A stretch of DNA of 64,000 bases from an uncultured Ruminococcus sp. (GCA_902766745.1 CACXES010000052.1:16202-80201), one strand, 5' to 3'. Numbered from the stretch's first letter, positions 26,525-38,361 are shown. Program-made: numbers and translations. Notes: generated by a model from the sequence alone, not told the origin.

Positions 26525-27802
26525 TTATTTAAAATCTGCGTTATCAACCAGGAATTTGATTGTGTTCTGAGCCTTTATTCTCTCTTTTACATCATCCTCG
26601 CCGACATACTTGCGAACGTCCTCAACCTTCATGCCGTTCTGCTCAGCCATAGTTTCGTATTCCTTGTTAACATCCTCCTCAGAGGCGTCGATTCCCTCTG
26701 TCTCACATACCTTTTCGAGGATAAGCGAGGTCTTAACATTCTTCGCCGCATCCTCCTTAAACTGCTCTCTCATGCTGTCGATGGTCATGCCGGTGTACTT
26801 CATATACTGCTCAAGGTTAAGTCCCTGATAACGCATCTGCATATCAAAATCACGGAGCATCTTGTCTATCTGAGAATTAATCATCGCTTCGGGAATGTCA
26901 ATTTCCGTTGCATCGCATACAGCCTTAACAACGTTCTCCTCTGTCTCGTGAGCAGCCTTCTCCTTGCCCGCCTTGGAGAGCTTTTCTTTTACGTCAGCCT
27001 TAAGCTCCTCAAGAGTATCAAACTCGCTGACATCCTTTGCAAACTCGTCGTCAAGCTCAGGAAGCTCCTTAACCTTTGCGGAATTAATCTTTACTTTGAA
27101 TACAGCGGGCTTGCCCTTAAGCTCCTCGGCATGATATTCCTCGGGGAATGTAACATTCAATTCAACATCTTCGCCTATGTTTTTACCGATAAGCTGCTCC
27201 TCAAAGCCGGGGATAAACTGTCCCGAGCCGATCGTGAGGTCAAAGCCCTCACCCTTGCCGCCGTCAAAGGCAACGCCGTCGGTGAAGCCTTCGTAATCAA
27301 TGTTAACAATATCTCCGTTTTCAACAGCTCTGTCCTCAACGGGAACTGTTCTGGAGTTTCTCTCGCGCATCTTCTCGATTTCAGCCTCAACGTCCTTCTT
27401 GAGGATACGGCTGGTAACCTTCTTCGCCTTAACTCCCTTGTATTCGCCCAGCTCAAACTCGGGCTTTACGGTAACCTTAGCAGTAAAGGTTACGCCCTTG
27501 TCCTTGTCGATCTCTCCCTTTATGTCAATCTCCGGCTGGTCAACCGGGAAGATACCGTTCTCTTCAACAGCCTTATCATATGCATCGGGAAGCACAATGT
27601 TTATTGCGTCCTCATAAAAAATTTCAGCACCGTAGTACTTTTCAATAATTTTTCTCGGAGCTTTTCCTCTGCGGAAGCCCTGAATGTTGATTTTGCCGAC
27701 ATTCTTTCTGTAAGCTCTGTCAACAGCCTTTTCAAATTCTTCGGCGGTTACCGAAAACTCAAAGCTTACAACGTTTTTGTCAACCTTTTCTACTGTACTC
27801 AT
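26525..27802 (-). CDS. tig: Trigger factor
   Basis: The 425-residue ribosome-associated chaperone and prolyl isomerase contains the ribosome-docking signature GFRRGKAPRKIIEKYYG at about residues 43-59. The FKBP-type domain (DGVAFDGGKGEGFDLTIGSG and FIPGFEEQLIG) follows, then a helical C-terminal arm domain. The 144-base gap to clpP holds two hairpins: AATACGG/CCGTATT and a longer one at 26454-26490 with an inner GGATA/TATCC stem. Confidence 0.96.
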   Translation of the reverse strand: MSTVEKVDKNVVSFEFSVTAEEFEKAVDRAYRKNVGKINIQGFRRGKAPRKIIEKYYGAEIFYEDAINIVLPDAYDKAVEENGIFPVDQPEIDIKGEIDKDKGVTFTAKVTVKPEFELGEYKGVKAKKVTSRILKKDVEAEIEKMRERNSRTVPVEDRAVENGDIVNIDYEGFTDGVAFDGGKGEGFDLTIGSGQFIPGFEEQLIGKNIGEDVELNVTFPEEYHAEELKGKPAVFKVKINSAKVKELPELDDEFAKDVSEFDTLEELKADVKEKLSKAGKEKAAHETEENVVKAVCDATEIDIPEAMINSQIDKMLRDFDMQMRYQGLNLEQYMKYTGMTIDSMREQFKEDAAKNVKTSLILEKVCETEGIDASEEDVNKEYETMAEQNGMKVEDVRKYVGEDDVKERIKAQNTIKFLVDNADFK

Positions 27803-27841
27803 GTGAACATTCCTCTCTACTTCTAAAAATATACCTACAAT

Positions 27842-27869
27842 ATTATATCACAAAATATAAAAAAAGCAA
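27842..27869 (-). promoter_or_regulatory. SigA-type promoter of tig-clpP-clpX
   Basis: On the minus strand there is TTGCTT (27869-27864), a 16-base spacer and TATAAT (27847-27842), 40 bases before tig. No CtsR-like repeat is obvious beside it. Confidence 0.65.
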
Positions 27870-27956
27870 GTGTTTTTACGATATATTTTTAAAATATTTT
27901 TAAATTCAGCAATTTTCCCAAAAGCCTATGCAATATATACAAATTTCAGTCCTAAA

Positions 27957-28667
27957 TTATATACACTTTTCAATAAGCTGCGGTGTAAAGTCGATATAAT
28001 CGCAGGATACAAGCCGAAGCCGTATTCCTCCTCTTACCCCGACCGGGGCAAGCCGGTGCGATGCGGCGTGAAGATGGCCGAATACGCACTCCGCCACACC
28101 GTATTCACGCATGATTCGCATAAAATCCGAATCCTCCGAGCCGCCGTCCACCGGCGGATAGTGCAGCGCAGCAATAATCTTCTCCGCACCCTTAGAGCGT
28201 GCGTCCTCAAGAGATAGGATAAGCCTCTGCTTCTCCCTCTCGAATATCCGAACCTCCTCGCCGCCCTGCGCCCCCTGCGGCGGAATTGTCCAGCCCCGTG
28301 TGCCGCAAACGGCGACATTCCCTATTATGCAGGCGTTATTCTTCAAAATCGTAATCGTGTCAAATCCGTGTTCCTCGAGAAATTTTGACATCTTACTGTT
28401 TGTTGTCCACCAATAATCGTGATTTCCCTTTAAAAGGAGCTTTTTTCCGTTCAAAGAATTTATGTATTCAAAATCCGCCTCCGCATCCTCCATATAGGTT
28501 GCCCAGGATATGTCCCCCGGAACAATGACCCAATCCTCGTCGGTCACGACTCTGTTCCATCTATCTTTCATTTTCTCGGTATAATTCACCCATTTATCGC
28601 CGAATATATCCATCGGCTTATCCATGCCGAGGGACAGATGCAAATCGGATATCGCAAAAATTGACAT
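27957..28667 (-). CDS. Calcineurin-like metallophosphoesterase
   Basis: The 236-residue protein carries the binuclear metal site in order: ISDLHLS, VPGDISW, KGNHDYWW, ALHYPP and VFGHLHAA. It resembles the YpjQ-like cytoplasmic phosphoesterases of Firmicutes whose substrate is unknown. ATG 28667 (MSIFAISDLHL) was chosen over the GTG at 28676; the upstream binding site is weak (GGTGGTG). It lies 77 bases after argH. Confidence 0.9.
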   Translation of the reverse strand: MSIFAISDLHLSLGMDKPMDIFGDKWVNYTEKMKDRWNRVVTDEDWVIVPGDISWATYMEDAEADFEYINSLNGKKLLLKGNHDYWWTTNSKMSKFLEEHGFDTITILKNNACIIGNVAVCGTRGWTIPPQGAQGGEEVRIFEREKQRLILSLEDARSKGAEKIIAALHYPPVDGGSEDSDFMRIMREYGVAECVFGHLHAASHRLAPVGVRGGIRLRLVSCDYIDFTPQLIEKCI

Positions 28668-28743
28668 ACGCACCACCGTTTCGGATTTAGGTCAGCATTC
28701 GGAAATTACGCATAAAGCACGGATTTCCGTACCGCCGTATGGC

Positions 28744-30120
28744 TTAACCCAAAAACTCCGTCTTATATTTTTCGATAAGGGCCTTAACCGTGTCATATGC
28801 CGGTCCGCCCGTCAGCTTTCTCTGATTTACGCAGGTATCAAGGGACACCGCCTCATAAAAATCCTCGGAAATCAAGTCCGAAAACTTCTTGAGCTCGTCC
28901 TCCGTAAGCTCATCTATCGCCTTGTTGTTTTCGATACAATACGCCACCATATGTCCCACAACGGCGTGCGCATCACGGAACGGAAGTCCCTTTTTCACGA
29001 GATAGTCCGCCGCATCAGTGGCGTTCGTAAAGCCTCCCTTCGCACCGCGGAGCATGGCTTCCTTCTTAACACGCATGGTCGAGAGCATATTCGCAAACAC
29101 AGGCAGACACATTTTAACCGTGTCAACCGCATCGAAAATCTGCTCCTTGTCCTCCTGCATATCCTTATTATAAGCAAGGGGAAGTCCCTTCATCATAGTC
29201 AGAAGCCCCATCAGAGAGCCGAAAACTCTGCCGCTCTTTCCTCTGACAAGCTCCGCCACATCCGGGTTCTTCTTCTGCGGCATAATGCTTGAACCGGTGC
29301 TGTACGCATCGTCAAGCTCAATGAATCCGAACTCGTTGGAGCTCCAGAGAATTATCTCCTCGGAGAGCCTCGAGAGATGCGTCATAATAAGCGACAGGTC
29401 AAACGCCAGCTCACACACAAAATCCCTATCGGACACACCGTCAAGACTGTTCAGCGTCACTGCGTCAAAGCCGAGCTTTTCCGCCACAAAATCACGATCC
29501 AAGGGATAGGTCGTCCCCGCCAAAGCGCCGCTGCCCAAGGGCATTACATTAAGTCTGCTGCGGCAATCGGCAAGCCGTCCGCAGTCGCGCCTAAGCATTT
29601 CGCAATACGCCATCAGATGATGCGCAAGGGTTATCGGCTGCGCCTTCTGCAAGTGAGTATATCCGGGCATAATCGTCTCGGTATTGTCCTCCGCCAGCTT
29701 CAAAAGTGCCTTTATCAGATTTTTCGTCATATCCAAAAGTTCGTCCGCCTCATCGCGCAGATACATTCTCAAATCAAGCGCAACCTGGTCATTCCTGCTC
29801 CTGCCGGTATGCAGCCGCTTTCCCACATCTCCTATCCTCGATATCAGAATAGTTTCTATATTCATATGTATATCCTCGGCGTCAATCTGAAATTCAACCT
29901 TGCCCGCCTCGATATCCTCTTTTATCTCACCCAAGGTTTTAACAATCAGCTCCGCATCTTCCTTGGGTATTATCCCCTGTCTGCCGAGCATTTCCGCATG
30001 CGCCATGCTTCCGTTTATATCCTGCGCATACATTCTCTTATCAAAGCGTATCGACGAATTAAAATCGTCCACCATCGTATCCGTTGCCTTAGAAAAACGT
30101 CCGCCCCAAAGCTTTGCCAT
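28744..30120 (-). CDS. argH: Argininosuccinate lyase
   Basis: The 458-residue enzyme splits argininosuccinate to arginine and fumarate. It starts [14 protein letters not shown]. Motifs are [23 protein letters not shown] (as [14 protein letters not shown]) and the fumarase-superfamily signature [12 protein letters not shown] with the catalytic Ser loop. argG is not adjacent, which is unusual but not rare. AAAGGAAG precedes ATG 30120. Confidence 0.96.
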   Translation of the reverse strand: MAKLWGGRFSKATDTMVDDFNSSIRFDKRMYAQDINGSMAHAEMLGRQGIIPKEDAELIVKTLGEIKEDIEAGKVEFQIDAEDIHMNIETILISRIGDVGKRLHTGRSRNDQVALDLRMYLRDEADELLDMTKNLIKALLKLAEDNTETIMPGYTHLQKAQPITLAHHLMAYCEMLRRDCGRLADCRSRLNVMPLGSGALAGTTYPLDRDFVAEKLGFDAVTLNSLDGVSDRDFVCELAFDLSLIMTHLSRLSEEIILWSSNEFGFIELDDAYSTGSSIMPQKKNPDVAELVRGKSGRVFGSLMGLLTMMKGLPLAYNKDMQEDKEQIFDAVDTVKMCLPVFANMLSTMRVKKEAMLRGAKGGFTNATDAADYLVKKGLPFRDAHAVVGHMVAYCIENNKAIDELTEDELKKFSDLISEDFYEAVSLDTCVNQRKLTGGPAYDTVKALIEKYKTEFLG

Positions 30121-30168
30121 AATTATCTTCCTTTCGTCTGCCGATTATCTTAAAATTATCAATTTATT

Positions 30169-30197
30169 ATTGTAGCACACCGCATCCCGCAGGTCAA
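30169..30197 (-). promoter_or_regulatory. SigA-type promoter of argH
   Basis: On the minus strand there is TTGACC (30197-30192), a 17-base spacer and TACAAT (30174-30169). I did not find a convincing arginine-repressor box around it. Confidence 0.65.
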
Positions 30198-30375
30198 GCC
30201 CCGATTTTTCGCTTCCGCCTCCTGCCTCCCTTTATTTTCGTTTCAAAGACGCAATATCCGCAGCCTTTTATGTGCAATTATTTGAATTATACCAAACATC
30301 CGCCCTGTTTTCAATATATATTTTGAATAAATTCTACATATCTGTATTTATTTATAAAAAAATTACAAAAATCAC

Positions 30376-30404
30376 TTGACAAATTTTACAGAGAGTGTTA
30401 TTCT
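30376..30404 (+). promoter_or_regulatory. SigA-type promoter of the hrcA operon
   Basis: TTGACA (30376-30381), 17-base spacer, TATTCT (30399-30404), with the CIRCE operator 13 bases downstream. Confidence 0.8.
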
Positions 30405-30417
30405 ATCAGTATAAGTT

Positions 30418-30444
30418 TTAGCACTCTATCGAGTCGAGTGCTAA
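30418..30444 (+). promoter_or_regulatory. CIRCE operator
   Basis: TTAGCACTC, nine bases, GAGTGCTAA: a perfect match to the CIRCE element bound by HrcA. It lies at the transcript start and 23 bases before the hrcA ATG, so HrcA should repress its own operon. Confidence 0.97.
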
Positions 30445-30467
30445 CAATCAAAAAAGGAGCTGATAAA

Positions 30468-31553
30468 ATGGCATTAGACGATAGAAAAAAAGCAATACTT
30501 CGTGCAATTGTTGAAAACTACATTACAAATGCCGAACCCGTCGGCTCACGCAGCATTGCGAAAAACACCAACCTTAACTTAAGTGCCGCAACCATTCGTA
30601 ACGAAATGGGGGACTTAGAGGAGCTTGGCTATCTTACACAGCCTCACACCTCGGCGGGCAGAATCCCCTCCGGTTCGGGCTTTCGCCTTTACGTTGACTC
30701 GCTTATGGAGAAGTATCTGATGACCGCCGCCGAGCTTGAGCAGCTTAGGAGCGTAATGCTGAACAAGGTACGCGAGCTTGACAAAATCGTCAAGGATGTT
30801 TCTGCTGCATTTTCAAACCTCACCTCCCTGCCCACCTTCGGGATGCTCCCGTCGGTCGAGTCGGGAAGTATAAAAAGCATTAAGCTGGTCGGCATCGACG
30901 AACGCACGATTATGCTTATCGTGTCGGATAATTCCGGACTTGTCAAGAACAAGCTCCTGCGGCTGAAGGAAGGCGTATCTCCGGAGGTTATCACTCAGCT
31001 TAACAAGGTCCTAAACGATAACCTGACAGGGCTTACCTCCTCCGAAATTAACCTCTCAAATATCATAGAGGTTCAGAACGCCGTGGGCGTAAACGTTGAA
31101 ATACTGACCTCGGTTTTGGAGCTTGTGCATGAGGCGATTTCGGAGATTGACAAGCACGAGGTATATATGGAAGGAACAACGAACATACTTCGTTTTCCGG
31201 AGTACAACAACATTGACAAAATCCGTGAAATTCTCGAATTTTTCGACGACAAGGAGTCGCTGGACAGTATGGTTCGGTGTCTGCCTGCCGTGAGGGAGGG
31301 TGAGGTATCCGTCTTTATCGGCGATGAGAATCCCGCCGAGGAGCTTAAAGGCAATTCGGTTGTGTTGTCCGCCTATAAGGTCGGCAACGGAATGACCGGC
31401 ATTATCGGCGTGGTCGGTCCCATGCGCATGGATTACCCGAGAGTTGTCAGCGGCGTCGGTGCCTTTGCACGGCAGCTTGAAAAAATGCTTGGCGAGCGGT
31501 TTAACACGTTGCCGATTGATGATAAGAAGAAACGGCCGCCGCAAACGGACTGA
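30468..31553 (+). CDS. hrcA: Heat-inducible transcription repressor HrcA
   Basis: The 361-residue repressor has an N-terminal winged helix (ALDDRKKAILRAIVENYITN, EPVGSRSIAK, LSAATIRNEMGDLEELGYL) and the family motif QPHTSAGRIPSGSGFRLYVD. The C-terminal effector region includes VVGPMRMDYPRVV. ATG 30468 after AAAAAGGAG was chosen; a GTG at 30438 lies within the CIRCE right arm and is not credible. Confidence 0.97.
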   Translation: MALDDRKKAILRAIVENYITNAEPVGSRSIAKNTNLNLSAATIRNEMGDLEELGYLTQPHTSAGRIPSGSGFRLYVDSLMEKYLMTAAELEQLRSVMLNKVRELDKIVKDVSAAFSNLTSLPTFGMLPSVESGSIKSIKLVGIDERTIMLIVSDNSGLVKNKLLRLKEGVSPEVITQLNKVLNDNLTGLTSSEINLSNIIEVQNAVGVNVEILTSVLELVHEAISEIDKHEVYMEGTTNILRFPEYNNIDKIREILEFFDDKESLDSMVRCLPAVREGEVSVFIGDENPAEELKGNSVVLSAYKVGNGMTGIIGVVGPMRMDYPRVVSGVGAFARQLEKMLGERFNTLPIDDKKKRPPQTD

Positions 31554-31561
31554 CCGGCACA

Positions 31562-31609
31562 AGATAAAGCAATACAAAGATAAAGTGATACAGAGATAGA
31601 GTGATACAG
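31562..31609 (+). repeat. Three tandem 16-base repeats before grpE
   Basis: AGATAAAGCAATACAA, AGATAAAGTGATACAG and AGATAGAGTGATACAG lie head to tail and run into ATAGGAG, the grpE ribosome binding site. The last part, ACAGATAGGAGA, also occurs in the repeat before aroB. Confidence 0.8.
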
Positions 31610-31625
31610 ATAGGAGATTTAGATT

Positions 31626-32240
31626 ATGGCAAAGAATCACACCGAGGACAAGGAAGAAATAAAAAACGAGCACAGCACCGCCGAAGCCGAGGAAAGCACA
31701 AGCTCTCCCGAGGCGGCTGACACCTCTGCGGATTCGGAAAACAGCAATCCGCAGGAGCCTTCGGAGGCTGAAGGCACCGAAGCTGAAAAGAAGGATTCCG
31801 AGTTGGAATCCGCACTGTCTCAGGTGGCAGGGCTTTCCGACAAGCTTATGCGTACTGCGGCGGAGTTTGACAATTACAAAAAGCGTACCGCAAGGGAGAA
31901 GGACGAGTATTACAAAAACGCAGTATGCGATACAATAGCTCAGCTTCTTCCCGTGCTTGACAATCTTGAGCGTGCGGTAAGTGCCGCCGAGAATGCCGGC
32001 GAGACCGGAAGCGTACTGGACGGCATAAAAATGGTGCAGAAGCAGTTCTGCGACGCCCTGACCTCCATCGGAGTTGAAGCGATTGACGCAATGGGCAAGG
32101 AGTTCGACCCCGAACGCCACAATGCGGTTATGACCGGCGAGGGCGGCGACAAGGAAAACACCGTTATAGAGGAATTCCAAAAGGGGTATCTCTATAAAGA
32201 CAAAGTAATCCGCCACTCGATGGTTAAAGTTAGCAATTAA
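31626..32240 (+). CDS. grpE: Nucleotide exchange factor GrpE
   Basis: The 204-residue co-chaperone releases ADP from DnaK. An acidic, Ser- and Glu-rich N-terminal 55 residues leads into the long coiled-coil (AEFDNYKKRTAREKDEYYKN) and the C-terminal beta domain (FDPERHNAVMTGEG, VIEEFQKGYLYKDKVIRHSM). Second gene of the heat-shock operon, 72 bases after hrcA. Confidence 0.96.
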   Translation: MAKNHTEDKEEIKNEHSTAEAEESTSSPEAADTSADSENSNPQEPSEAEGTEAEKKDSELESALSQVAGLSDKLMRTAAEFDNYKKRTAREKDEYYKNAVCDTIAQLLPVLDNLERAVSAAENAGETGSVLDGIKMVQKQFCDALTSIGVEAIDAMGKEFDPERHNAVMTGEGGDKENTVIEEFQKGYLYKDKVIRHSMVKVSN

Positions 32241-32264
32241 TTTATATTTAATGCAGTTAAATAA

Positions 32265-34133
<1,869 letters not shown>

Positions 34134-34201
34134 ATACTAAATCAGGAGGAGAGCGGCCGCAAAGCGGTCACTCTTATCCTGCTGTAAGGGGCATATGTAT
34201 A

Positions 34202-35347
34202 ATGGCAGATAAAAGAGATTATTATGAGGTGCTTGGCGTTGACAAAAGCGCCTCGCCCGATGAAATAAAAAAGGCTTACCGAAAGCTTGCAAAGAAATAC
34301 CATCCCGATCTAAATCCCGATGATAAGGAAGGTGCCGAGGCAAAATTCAAGGAGGTCACCGAGGCATATGAGGTTCTGAGCGACCCCGGAAAGAAGCAGC
34401 AGTATGATCAGTTCGGTCATGCCGCCTTCGACCAGACTGCCGGCGGCGGTTACGGCGGAGGCTACGGCGGCTTCGGCGGCTTTGACGATGTAAGCGATAT
34501 ATTCAGCAGCTTTTTCGGCGGCGGCTTCGGCAGAGGCTCGCAAAACCCCAACGCACCCAGGCGCGGCAGAGATATAACTCAAAATATAGACTTAAGCTTT
34601 GAAGAAGCCTGCTTCGGCACGGAAAGAGAGATCACTGTCAACCACCTTGAAAAATGTGACCAATGCGGTGGAAGCGGTGCCGCCCACGGCACTTCTCCCA
34701 CCACCTGTCCCACCTGCCACGGCACAGGTCAGGTCAAGACTGTCCAAAGAACGCCTCTCGGAAACTTTCAGAGCGTTCGTACCTGTGACACCTGCGGAGG
34801 AAAGGGTACTATTATCAAGGAGCCGTGCAGTGCGTGCGGCGGCAGAGGCAGCGTTCGCAGAGGAAAGAAGGTTCGCGTAAAAATCCCTGCCGGTATCGAT
34901 AACGGACAGCAGGTATATGTCAGAGGCGAGGGCGACGCAGGCACAAACGGCGGCGCAAACGGTGATATGATACTAAGCATCAGAGTTCGCTCTCACAAGC
35001 TTTTTGTAAGACAGGGCTATGACATTCTCTGTGACTATCCCATATCCTTTGTTCAGGCAACCCTCGGCTCGGAAATACAGGTTCCGACCATAGACGGTAT
35101 GGTTTCATACAACGTCCCCGAGGGCACGCAGACCGGTACGGTGTTCCGCTTGAAGGGCAAGGGCGTGCAGAAGCTTAACTCCTCTCAGCGCGGCGACCAG
35201 TATGTAACCATAAAGATTGAAATTCCGAAGGGACTTTCGGAGCATCAGAAGTCCATTTTGAGGCAGTTTGACGAGAACGTCGATCCCTCGAAATATAAGC
35301 AGAGAAAAAGCTTTTTTGAAAAGCTAAAGGATTATTTTAATAACTAA
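34202..35347 (+). CDS. dnaJ: Chaperone DnaJ (Hsp40)
   Basis: The 381-residue type I Hsp40 has the J domain with [11 protein letters not shown], then a Gly/Phe-rich linker ([16 protein letters not shown]). Four zinc-binding repeats [24 protein letters not shown] and CSACGGRG follow, then the C-terminal peptide-binding domain. It is followed by a terminator, so it is probably the last heat-shock gene proper. Confidence 0.98.
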   Translation: MADKRDYYEVLGVDKSASPDEIKKAYRKLAKKYHPDLNPDDKEGAEAKFKEVTEAYEVLSDPGKKQQYDQFGHAAFDQTAGGGYGGGYGGFGGFDDVSDIFSSFFGGGFGRGSQNPNAPRRGRDITQNIDLSFEEACFGTEREITVNHLEKCDQCGGSGAAHGTSPTTCPTCHGTGQVKTVQRTPLGNFQSVRTCDTCGGKGTIIKEPCSACGGRGSVRRGKKVRVKIPAGIDNGQQVYVRGEGDAGTNGGANGDMILSIRVRSHKLFVRQGYDILCDYPISFVQATLGSEIQVPTIDGMVSYNVPEGTQTGTVFRLKGKGVQKLNSSQRGDQYVTIKIEIPKGLSEHQKSILRQFDENVDPSKYKQRKSFFEKLKDYFNN

Positions 35348-35353
35348 CATACG

Positions 35354-35379
35354 AAAACGCAGATTACCGCTGCGTTTTT
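35354..35379 (+). terminator. Intrinsic terminator after dnaJ
   Basis: AAAACGCAG, 7-base loop, CTGCGTTTT, then T: a 9-bp stem in the 66-base gap before prmA. Genes downstream may depend on readthrough or an unseen promoter. Confidence 0.7.
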
Positions 35380-35413
35380 CGTCATATCTTGTGTGAATTT
35401 AAAGGAGTACACT

Positions 35414-36373
35414 ATGGAATGGATAAAGGCGACAATAACCACTACCGCCGAGGGCATTGACCCTGTTTCCGGGCGGCTTTTGGAGCTTGGCATAAGCGGA
35501 ATTGAAATCATTGACAAGGACGATTTTACCGAATTTCTTGAAAACAATCGTAAATACTGGGACTATGTGGACGAGGAGCTTGAACGCCTCAAGGACACTG
35601 ATACACAGATTACCTTCTATCTCTCCTGCGGTGCTGCAGGGCTGGAACAGCTAAGTGCTGTCTCGGTATCAATGGCGGCACTGCACGCAATGGACAGCGA
35701 GGGTAGGTACGGCACTCTTGATATAAAGCACGAAAACGTTGCCGATGAGGACTGGTCGGAAATCTGGAAACAGTATTTTCACCCCCTTCCCGTCGGAGAG
35801 AAAATCTTAATTTGTCCCGAATGGGAGAATGCCGAAAACGCAGACGGCAGAACGGTTTTCACCGTAAATCCCGGTATGAGCTTCGGCACGGGTTCGCACC
35901 CAAGCACAAGATTTTGCTTAGAGGAGCTTGAAAAGTATGTTAAGCCCGGCTGCTCCGTCCTTGACCTTGGCTGCGGCTCGGGAATTTTGTCGATTACTGC
36001 GCTGCTGCTCGGAGCGGAGAGTGCCTGCGCCGTGGATATCGACCCAAACGCAACCGATGTCGCATACTCTAATCTTGAGCTGAACCACCTCCCCCGAGAG
36101 AGATATACCACCTACGCCGGCGACATCACTTCAGATGCGGAGCTTCGCAAAAAGCTCGGCAAGCACGATGTTGTACTTGCGAATATCGTTGCGGATGTAA
36201 TCATTGCCCTTGCGCCGTATGTGCGCTCGTTTATGAAGGAAGGTGCAGTCTTTATCTGCTCGGGCATAATTTTGGAAAGACTTGACGAGGTTATGTCTGC
36301 CCTTACCGACAACGGTCTTAAGATAATCGGAACGAAAAAGGACAATGACTGGGCGGAAATTACCGCCGAATAG
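35414..36373 (+). CDS. prmA: Ribosomal protein L11 methyltransferase
   Basis: The 319-residue methyltransferase trimethylates L11. It has an N-terminal substrate-recognition domain (EWIKATITTTAEGIDPVSGRL) and a Rossmann SAM domain with MSFGTGSHPSTRFCLE, VLDLGCGSGILSI and ANIVADVI. ATG 35414 follows AAAGGAG; a GTG at 35393 has no site. prmA-rsmE after dnaJ is a frequent Firmicutes order. Confidence 0.95.
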   Translation: MEWIKATITTTAEGIDPVSGRLLELGISGIEIIDKDDFTEFLENNRKYWDYVDEELERLKDTDTQITFYLSCGAAGLEQLSAVSVSMAALHAMDSEGRYGTLDIKHENVADEDWSEIWKQYFHPLPVGEKILICPEWENAENADGRTVFTVNPGMSFGTGSHPSTRFCLEELEKYVKPGCSVLDLGCGSGILSITALLLGAESACAVDIDPNATDVAYSNLELNHLPRERYTTYAGDITSDAELRKKLGKHDVVLANIVADVIIALAPYVRSFMKEGAVFICSGIILERLDEVMSALTDNGLKIIGTKKDNDWAEITAE

Positions 36374-36391
36374 GCAGACAGGAGCGAATAA

Positions 36392-37135
36392 GTGAGAAGA
36401 TTTTTTACCGAACCGGAAAACATAAAGGACGGCAGTGCCGAAATTTTTGAGGATGCGGCGCATATCACAAGAGTTCTCAGGATGAACATAGGTGATGAAA
36501 TACTTATATTTGACGGCAGCGGAACCGAGTATACGGCACGGCTTGTCGAGATTGCGGAAAAACGCTGTCTTGCCGAAATTCTATCGTCAGAAAAATCCGC
36601 ACAGGAGCCGCAAACAAGGGTGGTTATATATCAATGTCTGCCCAAATCCGGAAAGATGGAGAGTATTATTCAAAAATCCGTGGAGCTGGGCGCATATGCC
36701 ATAGTTCCCGTTGCGTCGGAGCGTTGCGTCACAAAGCTTGACGGCGGCAAGCGCGAAGCCGAAAAGCTTAAACGCTGGAACAAGGTGTCTGTTACCGCCG
36801 CAAAACAGTGCGGCAGAGGTATTCTGCCCGAGGTCAGAAGTTGCCTTAGCTTTAAAGCCGCCGTCGGCGAGCTTAAGGACTGCGGCTTGGCACTTATGCC
36901 GTATGAGGTTCTGGGACATGATGGTGTTTCAAACCTAAAGGATATTCTGAAATCCTCCGATGCGGAAACAATCGGCGTGATAATCGGCCCGGAGGGCGGA
37001 TTTTCGGATGCGGAGGCAAGGCTTGCCGAGGACTGCGGAATTACCTTTGTCGGCCTCGGCAGACGTATTCTCAGGACGGAGACGGTCAGCTCCGCAATGC
37101 TTTCAGTAATTATGTACGAAAAAGATGAAATGTAA
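36392..37135 (+). CDS. rsmE: 16S rRNA (uracil1498-N3)-methyltransferase
   Basis: The 247-residue SPOUT-fold enzyme has an N-terminal PUA-like part (RRFFTEPENI, HITRVLRMNIGDEILIFDG). The knot motif IGPEGGFSDAEA and LGRRILRTETVSSAML sit at the C terminus. It starts with GTG at 36392, 18 bases after prmA, preceded by AGGAG. Confidence 0.95.
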   Translation: MRRFFTEPENIKDGSAEIFEDAAHITRVLRMNIGDEILIFDGSGTEYTARLVEIAEKRCLAEILSSEKSAQEPQTRVVIYQCLPKSGKMESIIQKSVELGAYAIVPVASERCVTKLDGGKREAEKLKRWNKVSVTAAKQCGRGILPEVRSCLSFKAAVGELKDCGLALMPYEVLGHDGVSNLKDILKSSDAETIGVIIGPEGGFSDAEARLAEDCGITFVGLGRRILRTETVSSAMLSVIMYEKDEM

Positions 37136-37163
37136 AATACAAAAATAAGAGAAGGAGAGAAAA

Positions 37164-37655
37164 ATGAAGAAGTCACAGAAAATTGCAAAAATGAACGCAA
37201 AAAAAGCAGCACGCAAGGAGCGCCATGACCGAAAAGAGCATTTGACAAACCGCTACATGCTTGATTTTACCTATGGAATCCTCGGAATCATAATAATTCT
37301 GATTATCCGTTCGCTGTACAGCGGTTCTGCCTTGGTTTACATGGATACGGCAATGTGGATTTTGTTCGGTGTTCTCGCCGTTGCCGCTGCCGCAATGATT
37401 ATTGTCGGCAAGCTTAAAGAGCATCCGCGCCTTAAAAACTACGGTATACTTATCGGCGTGTGTGCCCTGTTTGCACTTTGGTTCGCTCTGTTCAACAAGA
37501 CACGCATGGTGCTTGAAGCCGCAGTGCGCGCCGTAAGCGGCAATGCTCAGCTTTCCGTAAGCTCCTACTGGAACTTCAGAATCCCGATAATTGCCATCGC
37601 CGCATATCTCGTGATAGGCTTTGTCGTATACATGATACGGGTTTCGAGAAAATAA
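37164..37655 (+). CDS. Hypothetical four-helix membrane protein
   Basis: I do not recognise this 163-residue protein. The first 30 residues are very basic (KKSQKIAKMNAKKAARKERH). Four hydrophobic helices follow, at about 35-52, 63-83, 92-110 and 137-158. The charge pattern puts the N terminus inside. AGAAGGAGAG precedes ATG 37164, 28 bases after rsmE, so it is the last gene of that transcript. Confidence 0.75.
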   Translation: MKKSQKIAKMNAKKAARKERHDRKEHLTNRYMLDFTYGILGIIIILIIRSLYSGSALVYMDTAMWILFGVLAVAAAAMIIVGKLKEHPRLKNYGILIGVCALFALWFALFNKTRMVLEAAVRAVSGNAQLSVSSYWNFRIPIIAIAAYLVIGFVVYMIRVSRK

Positions 37656-37668
37656 GCATTAATATGCA

Positions 37669-37702
37669 AACGACCGACAGGGTTTCGCCCATGTCGGTCG
37701 TT
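37669..37702. terminator. Terminator hairpin between convergent genes
   Basis: AACGACCGACA pairs with TGTCGGTCGTT, with an inner GGG/CCC, followed by AATTTTAT on the plus strand. It may serve both directions. Confidence 0.75.
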
Positions 37703-37713
37703 AATTTTATAAG

Positions 37714-38361
37714 CTATTTTATCAACAGAGCCTTAAGCTCATCTGCGGTTTTTGCCAAGGCGTCCGCTCCTGCCGCCTTAAGCTCCGCTTCGCCTCTGAA
37801 GCCCCATGTTACACCGACGGTAAAAACTCCTGCCGCCTTGCCAAGCTTAATATCCACATCGGAGTCGCCTATGTATACCGTTTCCTCCTTGGATACGCTG
37901 TATTTTTCAATTAAGTACAGCAAAGCATCCGGCGCAGGCTTTGTCGGGAATCTTTCACTCTGTCCGATTATCTCGGTGAACAGCTCCGAATCAAACAGCT
38001 TTTCCGCAATCTCGCAGGCCTGTGTGTGCGGCTTATTCGATAATATCGCACGCTTTATATCAAGCCTTCTCAATTCCTCCGCAAGCTCAACCATTCCGTC
38101 ATAGGGCGCAGTTTTAACACAGCAATTATTAAGATAGTCGGCATTATAGTATGAAATAAGCCTTTCAAGCTCCTCATCTCCGGCATCGGGAATCGCACGC
38201 TTGCACAAAACCCTCATTCCGTCTCCGACCATGCGGCAATAATCCTCCTCGGCATAGGGCTTATGCCCCAGTTTTTCAAGGGAGCGGTTCATCGCCGCGG
38301 CAATATCCCCCAGAGAGTTTACAAACGTTCCGTCCATATCGAACACACACAACTTGTACAT
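37714..38361 (-). CDS. HAD family hydrolase, phosphoglycolate phosphatase-like (second copy)
   Basis: The 215-residue HAD hydrolase has motif I VFDMDGTFVNS, motif II ILSNKP and motif IV YIGDSDVDIKLGKAAG with a helical cap. In motif I the second Asp (DxD) is kept. It resembles Gph and related phosphatases; the substrate is uncertain. It is the second of two adjacent HAD genes with only moderate similarity, so an old duplication is possible. Confidence 0.88.
   Translation of the reverse strand: MYKLCVFDMDGTFVNSLGDIAAAMNRSLEKLGHKPYAEEDYCRMVGDGMRVLCKRAIPDAGDEELERLISYYNADYLNNCCVKTAPYDGMVELAEELRRLDIKRAILSNKPHTQACEIAEKLFDSELFTEIIGQSERFPTKPAPDALLYLIEKYSVSKEETVYIGDSDVDIKLGKAAGVFTVGVTWGFRGEAELKAAGADALAKTADELKALLIK

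Noticed and set aside
26504..27826. Long plus-strand open frame opposite trigger factor
   Set aside because: It is the mirror of the tig coding frame. The composition is Leu-rich and without domains, and the minus-strand product is unambiguous.
31056..32216. Long minus-strand open frame opposite hrcA and grpE
   Set aside because: It spans two well-defined plus-strand genes and their gap, with no binding site or recognisable domain.
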